From: Deltaproteobacteria bacterium
GTDB taxonomy: Bacteria > Bdellovibrionota_C > UBA2361 > JAGFJO01
Length of the DNA stretch: 64,000 nt
Assembly: GCA_024102635.1 (NCBI GenBank)
Contig: JAGFJO010000129.1
Span: 1-64,000 of the forward strand
Direction: 5' to 3'
Shown: one piece after another, positions 52,329-61,162 of the stretch
Layout: every line of letters begins with the position of its first letter
Position numbering within the stretch: the stretch's first letter is position 1
Translations under genes and position numbers: made by a program
Notes under the pieces: generated by a model
What the model was told of the DNA's origin: nothing
Database searches by the model: none
What the model saw: only the letters and a program-made list of their open reading frames with translations

Positions 52329-53468
52329 CTAAACTTTCTCGCCTCTAGATACAAGTCGAGGTGACGCCTTACGTAACTTCCCCGCCCAAGCTCTCTGCTT
52401 ACCATGTATCTTCTTTCGAAGCTCCTGCTGCGGCTGTTCGAGATCCCACGGTTCACTGATAATCGTGCGCAGCATCAATTCCAGAGACATTAAGTCGCCG
52501 CGATGCACCTGTTCGTAGGCCGGCCGCCCCGATTGTTCGTGGCGATTGTGCGCGTCTTTTACCGGAAGGCAAAGTGAGCCGACCTTGCATTGCTCTAGCT
52601 GAAATACAGTCGATTCTGTGCCCCCCAAAAGACCGAGCCCGCGCTGGCTCTTAAACCAGCTCTTTCCGCTAAGCCGGCGCGCCAAGGCATTCAATCTTAA
52701 CGAGACCAGTGGATCGAAATCCATCATGCTGTCGCCTGCGCGGATAACTACCCCATTGCCGGCCACCAACGCACCGGCAGATCTCGGCATCTCGACAGTA
52801 AGGATGCTTTTCTCCAGCTTGAAGCTTTTCTGCCTTACAAGTTCGATTGCGCCTACATAACCCACCTCTTCAGCGCGGGTGAAAAGCACTTGAAAACCCC
52901 ATGCTGTGCGCCGTCGGGAAGCATGGTGCAATAGATAGAGCAGTATCGCCGCCCCAAGGTTGTCGTCAAAGCCTCGTCCGGCAATCCAGCTGCCCTTCTC
53001 CCTAAACGGCGCCATATCCCACATCCCGGCGCTTCCCGGCTCAATACTCCCTCTATGCCTGATGTGCACCCATTTCTTCGATCCTGAGCGCAGGAATTTG
53101 ATTATTGTAGCTTTAACCGAGCTCCCGTCTGGACCGAAAAAGCGCAGCTTCCCACGCACACAGTTTTCGGGAATTCCTCCTAATCCTTCAGCCAGCCCGA
53201 GTCCCGGCGACAGCGGCTTGATGAACTGGAAGCCGGGGTGATCAAGATGCGCTTGAAAGCAGATCGGCAACTTTTTTCCACTGCGCGACGAGTAAGTTGC
53301 AAGTATATTGCCGGACCTGTCAGTACGAAGCTTAATGCCGGCGAGCCGGTTCAAACGTTTGCCGATGAACGCTGCCAGCTGGCCCTCGCAGAATGGAGCG
53401 GTCGGGACCGACAAGGTCTCCGATAATATCTTCTTTAAGCCGGGCGGAAGTTTCGGGATGCTGGACAT
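52329..53468 (-). CDS. M42 (glutamyl aminopeptidase / endoglucanase M-like) zinc peptidase
   Basis: 379 residues from the ATG at 53468 (TTG three codons upstream possible). The catalytic core has CFQAHLDHPGF (first metal His), GFDDNLGAA (bridging Asp with its Asp partner) and FTRAEEVGYVGA (catalytic Glu and metal Glu), in the order expected of M42 and other MH-clan enzymes. An insert after the first His (about 80-150) carries the smaller dimer/lid domain. No signal peptide, so cytosolic aminopeptidase. It lies 24 bp downstream of the MATE-like gene. Confidence 0.82.
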   Translation of the reverse strand: MSSIPKLPPGLKKILSETLSVPTAPFCEGQLAAFIGKRLNRLAGIKLRTDRSGNILATYSSRSGKKLPICFQAHLDHPGFQFIKPLSPGLGLAEGLGGIPENCVRGKLRFFGPDGSSVKATIIKFLRSGSKKWVHIRHRGSIEPGSAGMWDMAPFREKGSWIAGRGFDDNLGAAILLYLLHHASRRRTAWGFQVLFTRAEEVGYVGAIELVRQKSFKLEKSILTVEMPRSAGALVAGNGVVIRAGDSMMDFDPLVSLRLNALARRLSGKSWFKSQRGLGLLGGTESTVFQLEQCKVGSLCLPVKDAHNRHEQSGRPAYEQVHRGDLMSLELMLRTIISEPWDLEQPQQELRKKIHGKQRAWAGKLRKASPRLVSRGEKV

Positions 53469-53501
53469 AGATTGCAACGGAGCAAAATCTTGCCGAGTAT
53501 A

Positions 53502-54791
53502 CTACTGCGCCTCCACTTGCGCCATACGGCCCCGGACAAACAACAGATATAGATTGGCGCTAACCGCACCGATCAAAAGTGAGCATGCTGCTGCATCGGC
53601 CCCGATCATATCGAACCCCTTAACCGCGGTGCTCATACTGATGAGCACGATGACGACCTCGAGCAATCCGGCCTTAGATATGTAGCGTGTTACTCCAGAG
53701 GTTATGATAAAGCCGCGCTGAAATGCCGACCAAATTGTAGTTGCCGGAAGAAACGCAAGAATCATTAGCGGAGTCGAGGTATAGGGAAGAAGCTCGGACG
53801 GCAAGCCTCCTACCCACTCAAACCATATGCGCGCTAGGGGGCTAATGCTTGTAGCTAATAAAAGCAAAGTCACCGCGGTCGCCAGCACCAATCCGAATCG
53901 CCGAAGAATCGCAGCGTTTTGCGGCGATCGATTCAGAGCAGCGATAGTGACTTCTTGAAAGGCTATTCCTGCACTCTTAAAGATTAGCACTAGAGCACTG
54001 ACCACCGGAAACACGGCCAGGGATTCTATCGACTTGGCTCCATGCGAGAGGAAAAACGAAGTCATCGGGTGGATGCTTATAAGAATGACGGAAGTTAAGG
54101 CCAGCGGAAGGTAGAAGGTGTAGATCCGCCGGTATGATAGCTCTTCCTGAGAAGTTTTTGATTTCAGCTCCAGTATGCACCTTCTACAAGCAATCCTACT
54201 GACTGCTGCCTCCATCACCATTCCGCTTACAAAACAAACGCTTCCTACAACCGCCCCGGGCCAACCAGCAAGCATGAGAAGAAGTCCGCTGCCGAAGACT
54301 GTGGCGAGTCGGATCGCAGTGCCGTACGCCACGAATTTTGCTTTTCCGAAACTTACTAGTATCCCCTGGTAAAAGCGGCGGTAACCGACAGCTATCGGTG
54401 TGGCGATCATGCAGAGAAGCGCAGGCTTCACAAGCTGAGAGACTGAAGTCTCTATCTCCATTAGGCCGGATACCACTAGATTGAAGAGCGGCGTAACCGC
54501 TAGCAGCAGAAGCACGCAGCTCATCAACGCCGCAACAGTGTGCGAAAACCTCCTTAGCCGCTGAAGTGAAACAGCATCCTTAACTAAAGCATTCGAAGCA
54601 GATATGGCCGGGAATACGGGCGATTCACAAAGCATGACCAGCGCCATGGTTACCCCAAATGCCGCCAGGTTGAATTTTGCTTCAGGCAGCCGGGCAATTA
54701 TGGCATTCACAAGCGAGAACTCCGCGGTCATGAATAACCAGCTGAGCGCCAGCGTTCCCCAGAATTTCGATAGCTCCTTTACGGTCAACAT
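53502..54791 (-). CDS. multi-pass MATE/ANKH-like transporter
   Basis: 429 residues with about 11-12 hydrophobic segments throughout. The sequence has the spacing of MOP-superfamily exporters (MATE, Wzx or ANKH-like); I see no family-specific motif, so the substrate cannot be stated. A basic loop near residue 210 (RIACRRCILELKSK) separates two halves. Immediately before its ATG lies a 25-bp inverted repeat. It starts a leftward pair with the peptidase gene. Confidence 0.6.
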   Translation of the reverse strand: MLTVKELSKFWGTLALSWLFMTAEFSLVNAIIARLPEAKFNLAAFGVTMALVMLCESPVFPAISASNALVKDAVSLQRLRRFSHTVAALMSCVLLLLAVTPLFNLVVSGLMEIETSVSQLVKPALLCMIATPIAVGYRRFYQGILVSFGKAKFVAYGTAIRLATVFGSGLLLMLAGWPGAVVGSVCFVSGMVMEAAVSRIACRRCILELKSKTSQEELSYRRIYTFYLPLALTSVILISIHPMTSFFLSHGAKSIESLAVFPVVSALVLIFKSAGIAFQEVTIAALNRSPQNAAILRRFGLVLATAVTLLLLATSISPLARIWFEWVGGLPSELLPYTSTPLMILAFLPATTIWSAFQRGFIITSGVTRYISKAGLLEVVIVLISMSTAVKGFDMIGADAAACSLLIGAVSANLYLLFVRGRMAQVEAQ

Positions 54792-54792
54792 A

Positions 54793-54817
54793 GATAAAAG
54801 CCACTGTGCGTTTTATC
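54793..54817. promoter_or_regulatory. 25-bp inverted repeat abutting the transporter start
   Basis: GATAAAA (54793-54799) and TTTTATC (54811-54817) are perfect inverted arms with an 11-nt centre, one base before the ATG at 54791. It could be an operator for a dimeric repressor or a hairpin that hides the translation start, where no Shine-Dalgarno is seen. Confidence 0.4.
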
Positions 54818-55094
54818 GCAGCGGAAGAAGAAAATTACGCTCCTATGGGCGCCCAACATAGAGTAAATTCCCTCAACATGCGGCATTTTCGGCCCCTGCG
54901 CCAAATAAATTTCGACCTTTCGGCTACTTAGCTGCAAGATCGGCGGCAAAAACCTCAATCTTCGCCACCTCTCCATTCATCTATAACTTAAGCAACGCTC
55001 TATCACGGAAAGCTAAATAAGGCGCTGTCAGGCAAAGAGTTTCTAAAGACCCGGCGCCGTCAGCCCGATGTCGAAGGATCGGCAAAAAAAGAGA

Positions 55095-55118
55095 GAAAGC
55101 GGACAAAACTCCGCTTTC
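55095..55118 (-). terminator. orphan Rho-independent terminator-like hairpin (leftward)
   Basis: GAAAGCGGA (55095-55103) and TCCGCTTTC (55110-55118) form a perfect 9-bp stem with a 6-nt loop. Read leftward it is followed by TCTCTTTTTTT, a good U-run. However, no leftward gene is upstream of it; the gene at 55153 runs rightward. It may end an antisense or small RNA from the 5' part of that gene. Confidence 0.5.
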
Positions 55119-55152
55119 GCCTCGATCAACTGTAACAGAATAGCCAACGCTC

Positions 55153-57627
55153 ATGAAATGCCCGGCATGTGAATTTGTTTGTTCAGACCTTCGTGACATC
55201 TGTCCCAAATGCCTGGCAGATCTCAGGCCGCAAAAAAAAGCGCTTGGAATTCAGATATCAAACCCGCACCTGTCTTATAATGATCTGATCGACCGCCATG
55301 TGAAGGAGGGCGCTAAGCGACGCGCGCAAAAAGTTCAGACTGCACCCGCATCGCCTAAAGGTGGACTTCTGAGCGGCATAAAAAGTGTTCTAAGTTCGTT
55401 CCGTCTTTCTAAACCGAAGGAAGCGGCGCCTGAGACACCTGTAACCGAAACAGAGCCGGCCAACGAGCAGAAATTATCACCCCCTCAACAAAGTGAAAGC
55501 TCAGGAGGCAAACTTCCCTCCGAGAAAGAAGCTGGCGAAGCCCCTCCCCTCGCCGCCCCCTATGCCGTGGAAACACCTTACAGCACGATTGAGGCCTCTG
55601 ACCAAGTGGGCGTTTCAAGCAGCATGGAGCTTGAGAGCAGTACTGCTTCGCTATTGGAGGATACTGAAGATAGTCCTGTACTTGTCCAGGGGGAGAAGCC
55701 GGACGATCTAGACATCGAGAAAGTTGCCGATCTTAGCAGGCATGAGGAGGAAGAGGAGCACTCTGAGCCGAACGTTTTCAGTAGCAATCTGGAGCTGAGC
55801 GGATATGAAGAACTAAGATCGGAAGATGAAGAGCTTCATCCCGGTTCAACCGTCGAGGTGGTTTTACTTGAAAATTTGAATCTAGAGTCGCTGGAAAAAA
55901 GTAACCTGCCAAGCTCGGAAGAGACCGCTGCCTATGACGAGGCGAAGATCTCCAACACCGAGAGCGCTGCGCAACAAGAATCAACGCTAGAAGATATTTC
56001 TCTCCAAGAGGAGGTTGCAGAGGCTAGGCCCGTGGAGAGCTGGAATATAGAGCGCGAAAATCTTGTAGATAGTTTCGAAGCAAGAGAAGAGCTGCCTTTT
56101 GAGCGACAGTTAATCGAAGCTTCCCCGCCGGCAGCTGAAACACTCAGAGAGACCGCCACTCCAGCGGTAGATGATATTAACGCCAGCACCGAACAGATTG
56201 ATGATGAGCTCGGGCATGACAACTCCCCCGAATTAAAGGAAGAGCTAGCCGAGCTTGGCATCTCCCTTGAGAGTATTAATTCCAGCCCGGCATCAACGCC
56301 TGAAGAAGTAGGCCCGCCGGATGCGCTCGGTCAAGCCAATGTTGAAGTTGACGATGCTGCAATAGCGGTTATTACCGGCGCTATAACCGAAACTCAACTT
56401 GTCGAGCTTGCGCCGCAGGAAGACGGTGACAGTAACGAAGGCGATTCCTCTGCTGACTTTTACGAACACGAAAGCAGCGGCGAGCTGATTGACGATCCCT
56501 TAGAGCCAACGCAGCATGCAGAGCTGGTACAGCATAGCGCCGGCGAAGCAGTATACTCGCACTATGACGCCGCCGGATACGGCAGCCCAGAGCAAGGAGT
56601 TGAATCCGGGGAGGCTTTGGCTCATGGCGCAGGGCAGATCTCCCAAGTCGATTCCGCAAGCGGCAGCGGGCAGATTGATTACCTTTATGAGGACGGCGAC
56701 GAGGCTGAGACGGTAGAACCTGAGCTTGTTTATGCCGCCCTTCAGCAATTGACACAAACCACTGACGCGATTGAGGAGACCGAGTCGAATATCTCTGAAA
56801 TTGCCGGAATTGAGGAGAACGCAGCTGGCGAGATTGAGGATTCTAATGTTCTTTTTGATGACTGTTTGCGCCACCTCAACTCGTTCTCCGCGGCAGAAGA
56901 GGAGATATCAATTGAACGAACTTTGGCCGAACGCGACCGTGAGGATCTCCTGGTTCTTTTCAATTTAGCGAGCGAGGCCGTCAGTAAAGATGGGAGTGGC
57001 CGTCACTTCGTGGAGGAGATTCTCACAAGCGAGAACCGCCACCTTCCTGCAGGAGAACTTGAGCAAGCGCTCGAGAAGACGGAGCAGTCTATCTCTGCGG
57101 CCGGGCTATCTTTAAAACAGAACGGACCGGCTTGGATGCGGCACTCCTTAAAAGGAGATGAAGAAATTGACATATTCAAGATGCACGGCAAAAAGCCATC
57201 CCCGGCGGGAGCGTTCATTCGGCTGCAGTCGTTCCTCTATGACTGCGCAGCTTCGCTGGTCTTGGGATTGTTATTAACCTTATTCATCGCTGTGTGCTTT
57301 TCCCCTGAGCTAAAGAGCATTCTAATCAATTTCGGCTCGCTCGAGCTTTTCGAGCGGCTGCCGCTTTACTCACTTGCCGTGGTAAGCTGCATTACCGCAT
57401 TCTTTGCCTATCCAATCGCTGCGGTTCATCTATTCAAGCAAACGCTTGGTTGTTATATGACCGGCATACGCATAGTTCGCGCCGATTTCCGTAAACCTCG
57501 CCTCACCCATATCACCGTAAGAAGCCTTACCATGATTCTTTCTGCGCTCTCTTTCGGCTATCTACCGCTCCTCATGCAGCGCCGCGCCCTGCATGACGTC
57601 TTATCCCGCACTAGAGTAGTAAAATAA
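55153..57627 (+). CDS. zinc-ribbon, long acidic region and RDD membrane domain protein
   Basis: 824 residues. An N-terminal zinc ribbon (Cys3, Cys6, Cys17, Cys20) is followed, from about residue 90 to 675, by a Glu/Asp/Ser/Ala-rich, presumably disordered region with no membrane segments. Residues about 680-824 form an RDD-type domain: two or three helices, QTLGCYMTGIRIV, VRSLTMILSAL and RRALHDVLSRTRVV. RDD proteins are membrane proteins of ill-defined, possibly transport, function. The combination with a long acidic tether is unusual. No clear Shine-Dalgarno; a second in-frame ATG is not near. Function unknown. Confidence 0.75.
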   Translation: MKCPACEFVCSDLRDICPKCLADLRPQKKALGIQISNPHLSYNDLIDRHVKEGAKRRAQKVQTAPASPKGGLLSGIKSVLSSFRLSKPKEAAPETPVTETEPANEQKLSPPQQSESSGGKLPSEKEAGEAPPLAAPYAVETPYSTIEASDQVGVSSSMELESSTASLLEDTEDSPVLVQGEKPDDLDIEKVADLSRHEEEEEHSEPNVFSSNLELSGYEELRSEDEELHPGSTVEVVLLENLNLESLEKSNLPSSEETAAYDEAKISNTESAAQQESTLEDISLQEEVAEARPVESWNIERENLVDSFEAREELPFERQLIEASPPAAETLRETATPAVDDINASTEQIDDELGHDNSPELKEELAELGISLESINSSPASTPEEVGPPDALGQANVEVDDAAIAVITGAITETQLVELAPQEDGDSNEGDSSADFYEHESSGELIDDPLEPTQHAELVQHSAGEAVYSHYDAAGYGSPEQGVESGEALAHGAGQISQVDSASGSGQIDYLYEDGDEAETVEPELVYAALQQLTQTTDAIEETESNISEIAGIEENAAGEIEDSNVLFDDCLRHLNSFSAAEEEISIERTLAERDREDLLVLFNLASEAVSKDGSGRHFVEEILTSENRHLPAGELEQALEKTEQSISAAGLSLKQNGPAWMRHSLKGDEEIDIFKMHGKKPSPAGAFIRLQSFLYDCAASLVLGLLLTLFIAVCFSPELKSILINFGSLELFERLPLYSLAVVSCITAFFAYPIAAVHLFKQTLGCYMTGIRIVRADFRKPRLTHITVRSLTMILSALSFGYLPLLMQRRALHDVLSRTRVVK

Positions 57628-57770
57628 CCAAGCCTGATATTTCATCCGGAGACCGGCAGGGACCGGAAAAATACAACGTTCATGCAATACTGGCGCTAGC
57701 CTTGAATTTTATCCCTAAACCGGGTAAGTCTTTTGTTCGCATGGGGACCACCCCTTGCGGCCATTTGCAA

Positions 57771-57843
57771 GCCCAGGTAGCTCAGTCGGTAGAGCAGTGG
57801 ACTGAAAATCCACGTGTCGGCGGTTCGATTCCGTCCCTGGGCA
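57771..57843 (+). tRNA. tRNA-Phe (anticodon GAA)
   Basis: A 73-nt cloverleaf: acceptor stem GCCCAGG/CCTGGGC with discriminator A at 57843, D-loop with AGCTCAGTCGGTAGAGC, anticodon stem GTGGA/TCCAC around CTGAAAA (anticodon GAA), and T arm GGCGG-TTCGATT-CCGTC. The 3' CCA is not encoded. It stands alone between the RDD gene and holA. Confidence 0.97.
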
Positions 57844-57925
57844 TTCATAATTGCAGCTATCATTTACATTCATACCTCAAGCAGCAGCATATTGAATTTT
57901 ATTAGAGCTGCGGATCCATTTCGGG

Positions 57926-57931
57926 TATAAT
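57926..57931 (+). promoter_or_regulatory. candidate -10 box (TATAAT) before holA
   Basis: TATAAT 37 bp before the ATG at 57969. No good -35 hexamer at 17 bp, so tentative. Confidence 0.25.
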
Positions 57932-57968
57932 TCTTGCGCAGTAATGGTACTAGCGGAATTCGAGCGAT

Positions 57969-58982
57969 ATGTCTGTAAAAAGCGATGCCATAAAGAGGGT
58001 GAAGGATATTCTGGCCGGAAGCAAGTGCCCTCAGCTCCTTCTTATCTCGGCTCACGATCAAGTCAGGCGGCGGAGAATCACTAAGCTTTTACTTGAAAAG
58101 TTTGCAATTGGGATCGGCGCGGAAGATATAAAAAGAGTTGATCTTTCAAGCATCGATGCCTCCGGCATAACGACGCTACTTGAAGAGCTAAACTCCTTGT
58201 CCCTGTTTTCTCCTAAGCGCTTTTTTGTACTGGACAAGTTTGATGCCGTTGCAGCAGCGATGCAAAAACAACTACTCTCGTTATTCGATGATTTAGCTCA
58301 GGGGGTAACTGTAATTGCTCTATCCAAACCTCTGCCTGCCTCCAATGCAGTGCAGAAATTCTTTTCAAAAAATGGAGAATCCATATCCCTGCCTCAACTG
58401 GAAGGCTTTGAATTGAAGCGTTGGATTCAGAAAGAGATTAAGCAGAACGGCGTTCAGAAGTTCAGCGAAAAGTCGGTCGATCAGATTGCAGCAGTTGCGG
58501 AAGGAGATCTGGATCACGTCGCTGCAGCCGTGGAGCATCTCTCCCTACTGCTAGATGACAATGAGGCTCTCGAACTCAGTCACGTGGAAACCCTTTTTCC
58601 TCATCACAAAGATCCGAGCGAATTTACCCTGCTCGAACTGCTCGCTGAGGGTAAAAGTGTGCAGGCCGAACTGCTGCTTATCAAGCTCTTAAGAAGCGGA
58701 AAGAGTCCTTTTGCCCTGGTGGGGCTGCTAGCGAAGTCCTTCAGTAGAAATCTCGCTATTTCCTGGTTGCAGGACCATGGCCTAAATCAAACAGAGATAA
58801 GGCAGAAACTGGGAGTGCCTCCCTGGCTGTTTCAGAAGCAGCTTAGCGCTATTAGACGTTATAAATCGCCCCGATTAGTGCACTGCCTGCTCGCTACACT
58901 CTCCGCCGATGCGAAGTTAAAGAATCACTCGCTGGGAGCCGAAGCTATATTCAGTGAATTGGCGGGTCGTCTAACTCCCTAG
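57969..58982 (+). CDS. holA: DNA polymerase III subunit delta
   Basis: 337 residues, the wrench subunit of the clamp loader that opens the sliding clamp. The three-domain layout of HolA is visible: an AAA-like N-terminal part (LLISAHDQVRRRRITKLLLEKF, near 20), the middle LPQLEGFELKRWIQKEI and EGDLDHVAAAVEHLSLL, and a C-terminal collar with EFTLLELLAEGKSVQAELLLIKLLRSG. No Walker A, as expected for delta. Alone after tRNA-Phe; the delta prime gene holB lies 2.2 kb further right. Confidence 0.85.
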   Translation: MSVKSDAIKRVKDILAGSKCPQLLLISAHDQVRRRRITKLLLEKFAIGIGAEDIKRVDLSSIDASGITTLLEELNSLSLFSPKRFFVLDKFDAVAAAMQKQLLSLFDDLAQGVTVIALSKPLPASNAVQKFFSKNGESISLPQLEGFELKRWIQKEIKQNGVQKFSEKSVDQIAAVAEGDLDHVAAAVEHLSLLLDDNEALELSHVETLFPHHKDPSEFTLLELLAEGKSVQAELLLIKLLRSGKSPFALVGLLAKSFSRNLAISWLQDHGLNQTEIRQKLGVPPWLFQKQLSAIRRYKSPRLVHCLLATLSADAKLKNHSLGAEAIFSELAGRLTP

Positions 58983-58989
58983 TTTCCGT

Positions 58990-58995
58990 TATAAT
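58990..58995 (+). promoter_or_regulatory. candidate -10 box (TATAAT) before mltB-like gene
   Basis: TATAAT 34 bp before the ATG at 59030, which has AAGGA at good distance. The -35 region is poor. Confidence 0.25.
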
Positions 58996-59029
58996 TAGAA
59001 TAGCTGCGAGTAACATTCATCAAGGATTT

Positions 59030-59962
59030 ATGCGGGGGTTCAGTAAGCTTCAAGTCTGCTTAATTATTCTACTTTTGCTTGTCCCTACAGCTGCGCTTTG
59101 TGAAGTGCGGGTCGCAAACAACCTTACTTCAATTCTTAAGAATGAGAGCGCATCGGCCGATCGAGTCGAGCTGACCGGACTTAAGGGCTGGGACTATCTG
59201 GCCAATAAGCTGGTTGACGATGGGCTTAGCCCCACCGTTGTATCAAAAGTTTATTCCGATCCCCGAATGCCTCCTTTTGACGTGGTGTATTTCAGCTTGG
59301 CCCCGAAGGAATCATACGGGATGTATAAAGACTTCAATAGCAAGTCTCAACTTCAGCTTGCCCGCCAGTTTCTCATAAATAATAAGCGTTTGCTGGACGA
59401 AGCTGAAAAGAAGTACAAGGTGAACCGGTATGTTATCGCCAGCATCCTTTTGATCGAGACCCGTTATGGAAAAAACACCGGCAAAGAGATGGTGCTGAAC
59501 CGTCTTTCGAGAGTAGGTTCAATTGCTAAACCAGAAAATATTCTTGCCAACTATCGCAAGCTCTCTGGTGAGGATCCCAAGGTTACCTTTGAGTCAGTGA
59601 AAGCTCGGGCAGAATATTTGGAGGACAAGTTCTACCCCGAAATTATCTCACTTTTTGAATTAGCCAAGCGCAACAAACTGCATCCTCTATCGATTAGGGG
59701 CTCCATTGCAGGAGCGTTCGGCATCCCGCAGTTTCTGCCCTCCTCGTACCTGCGGTTCGGGGTGGACGGCAATCGCGACGGCAGAGTTTCCTTATTCACA
59801 TTGCACGATGCAATTCTCTCTACTGCCAACTTCCTATCTTCCCACGGGTGGTCGGAGAAACATGACAAGGAGAATAAAGGTTCGGTTATATGGAACTACA
59901 ACCAAAGCGATGCATATGTTGACACAGTCCTGCTGCTGGCTGAAAAACTCTCATCCAGATGA
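59030..59962 (+). CDS. lytic murein transglycosylase, MltB-like (SLT_2)
   Basis: 310 residues with a signal peptide (about 1-24, ALC at the end; a Cys at 24 makes a lipoprotein possible). The SLT_2 fold has the catalytic Glu143 in ILLIETRYG, LSRVGSIAKP, SIAGAFGIPQFLPSSYLRFGVDGNRDG and VIWNYNQSDAYV at the end. It cleaves the glycan strands of peptidoglycan in the periplasm, forming anhydro-muropeptides. Length matches compact MltB relatives without the peptidoglycan-binding domain. Confidence 0.9.
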   Translation: MRGFSKLQVCLIILLLLVPTAALCEVRVANNLTSILKNESASADRVELTGLKGWDYLANKLVDDGLSPTVVSKVYSDPRMPPFDVVYFSLAPKESYGMYKDFNSKSQLQLARQFLINNKRLLDEAEKKYKVNRYVIASILLIETRYGKNTGKEMVLNRLSRVGSIAKPENILANYRKLSGEDPKVTFESVKARAEYLEDKFYPEIISLFELAKRNKLHPLSIRGSIAGAFGIPQFLPSSYLRFGVDGNRDGRVSLFTLHDAILSTANFLSSHGWSEKHDKENKGSVIWNYNQSDAYVDTVLLLAEKLSSR

Positions 59963-60036
59963 CCCGAGGAGCGAATATAAAGGAGCTTTAAGCATACGCT
60001 GTACTTAAAAGAACGATTTAGGTATAAAAGCCGGGC

Positions 60037-60411
60037 ATGAACTCCGAGAAAAGCACCATTCTAGTTGTAGAGGACGATAAGGATAGCCGCCTTGCTCTTT
60101 GCGCCATTCTAGAAGGGCTCGGATACAATCATCTTAGTTTCGCTTCCGCGGCCGAAGCACTGGCCGATATTCCCGGTAAGAAAATTGATCTTGCCTTGCT
60201 CGACATAATGATGCCGGGCATGAACGGCTATGAGTTACTGCAGAAAATACGCGAGATGCCGCAATTCGCTGATCTTCCGATTATCATGGTTACGGCGAAG
60301 GATGAGGACAGCGAAATCATCGAAGGTTATAATTTCGGCGCCGACTACTACATTACCAAGCCGTTTAACTCAAAGCAGCTTGAATATGGCATTAAGATAT
60401 ATCTGCCTTAG
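60037..60411 (+). CDS. single-domain response regulator (CheY-like receiver)
   Basis: 124 residues, no output domain. Acidic pocket Asp13-Asp14, phosphoacceptor Asp56 (LLDIMMPGMNG), Thr86 and Lys108 (ITKPF) are all intact. It can thus be phosphorylated; the partner histidine kinase is not in the window. Followed by tmk after 32 bp, with no other signalling gene nearby. Confidence 0.92.
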   Translation: MNSEKSTILVVEDDKDSRLALCAILEGLGYNHLSFASAAEALADIPGKKIDLALLDIMMPGMNGYELLQKIREMPQFADLPIIMVTAKDEDSEIIEGYNFGADYYITKPFNSKQLEYGIKIYLP

Positions 60412-60443
60412 ACTTATTCAGCGCGGGCCGCGCTTCTCTCCTT

Positions 60444-61109
60444 ATGATTGTTGAAAAAAACAGCAGTGAGATCAAAAGAGAGAATGGCTTCATTGTTTTT
60501 GAAGGGGTGAACGGCTGCGGCAAAAGCACCGCCAGGAAAACCGCCGCCCGGCTGCTGGCAGAGATGAACATCTCCGCAGTTGAGACATTCGAACCGGGCA
60601 GCGGCACTTTGGGCGGAATCTTGCGGCCCTTGATATTGGGAGAAAAAGCCGCTTGGCGCTCCCCGATCGCGGAGCTTTTGCTTTTCGGCGCAGATCGCGC
60701 AGGGCATGTTACCGAAGTGATAAAGCCGGCCCTTGAAGAGAACCATATCGTGCTTTGTGACAGGTACTACTATTCGACTGTCGCTTTCCAAGGGTATGGC
60801 CGCGGTGTCGATCTATCCCTTATCAAGACGGTGAACGACTCCGCAGTAGCCGGCGTAGTGCCTGATTTGGTGCTGCTTTTTGATCTCGATCCACTTATCG
60901 GCCTTAAGCGCACACTGCGGCGCGCTCCATCGGAATCCGGCGATGACTCCTTCGAGAAAGAAGATCTGGCCTTCCACAATAGGATTAGAAGCGGCTATTT
61001 GGAGTTAGCCCGCACGGCCCTGGAGCGCTTTGTAATAATAGATGCCTCCCGGGAATTGCAGGTGGTAGAAGATGCGGTTATTAAGGTTCTAGAGCATTAT
61101 TTGCGCTGA
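60444..61109 (+). CDS. tmk: thymidylate kinase
   Basis: 221 residues. P-loop GVNGCGKST (21-29), DRY in LCDRYYYSTVAFQG (near 95), and the FEPGSGTLGG segment where the dTMP-site Arg is usually seen. Makes dTDP from dTMP, essential for DNA synthesis. A 10-residue extension precedes the usual start. The order tmk-holB-(metG)-tatD is common in bacteria. Confidence 0.9.
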   Translation: MIVEKNSSEIKRENGFIVFEGVNGCGKSTARKTAARLLAEMNISAVETFEPGSGTLGGILRPLILGEKAAWRSPIAELLLFGADRAGHVTEVIKPALEENHIVLCDRYYYSTVAFQGYGRGVDLSLIKTVNDSAVAGVVPDLVLLFDLDPLIGLKRTLRRAPSESGDDSFEKEDLAFHNRIRSGYLELARTALERFVIIDASRELQVVEDAVIKVLEHYLR

Positions 61110-61162
61110 CCTAGCCGTTCAAATCGCTTTATTTTCCGGTACACAAGCCTTAAGATTGCTGC

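Larger units (their letters stand above)
54792..55152. other. 361-bp divergent spacer
   Basis: No gene seen. It holds an inverted repeat at the left gene's start and a strong hairpin near the right gene (both listed). The middle part has AT-rich stretches that could serve as promoters, without clear consensus boxes. Confidence 0.5.

Noticed and set aside
57702-57905. 67-codon open frame with an AQSVEQWTENPRVGGSIPS stretch
   Set aside because: This is the translation of the tRNA-Phe gene, a known annotation artefact.
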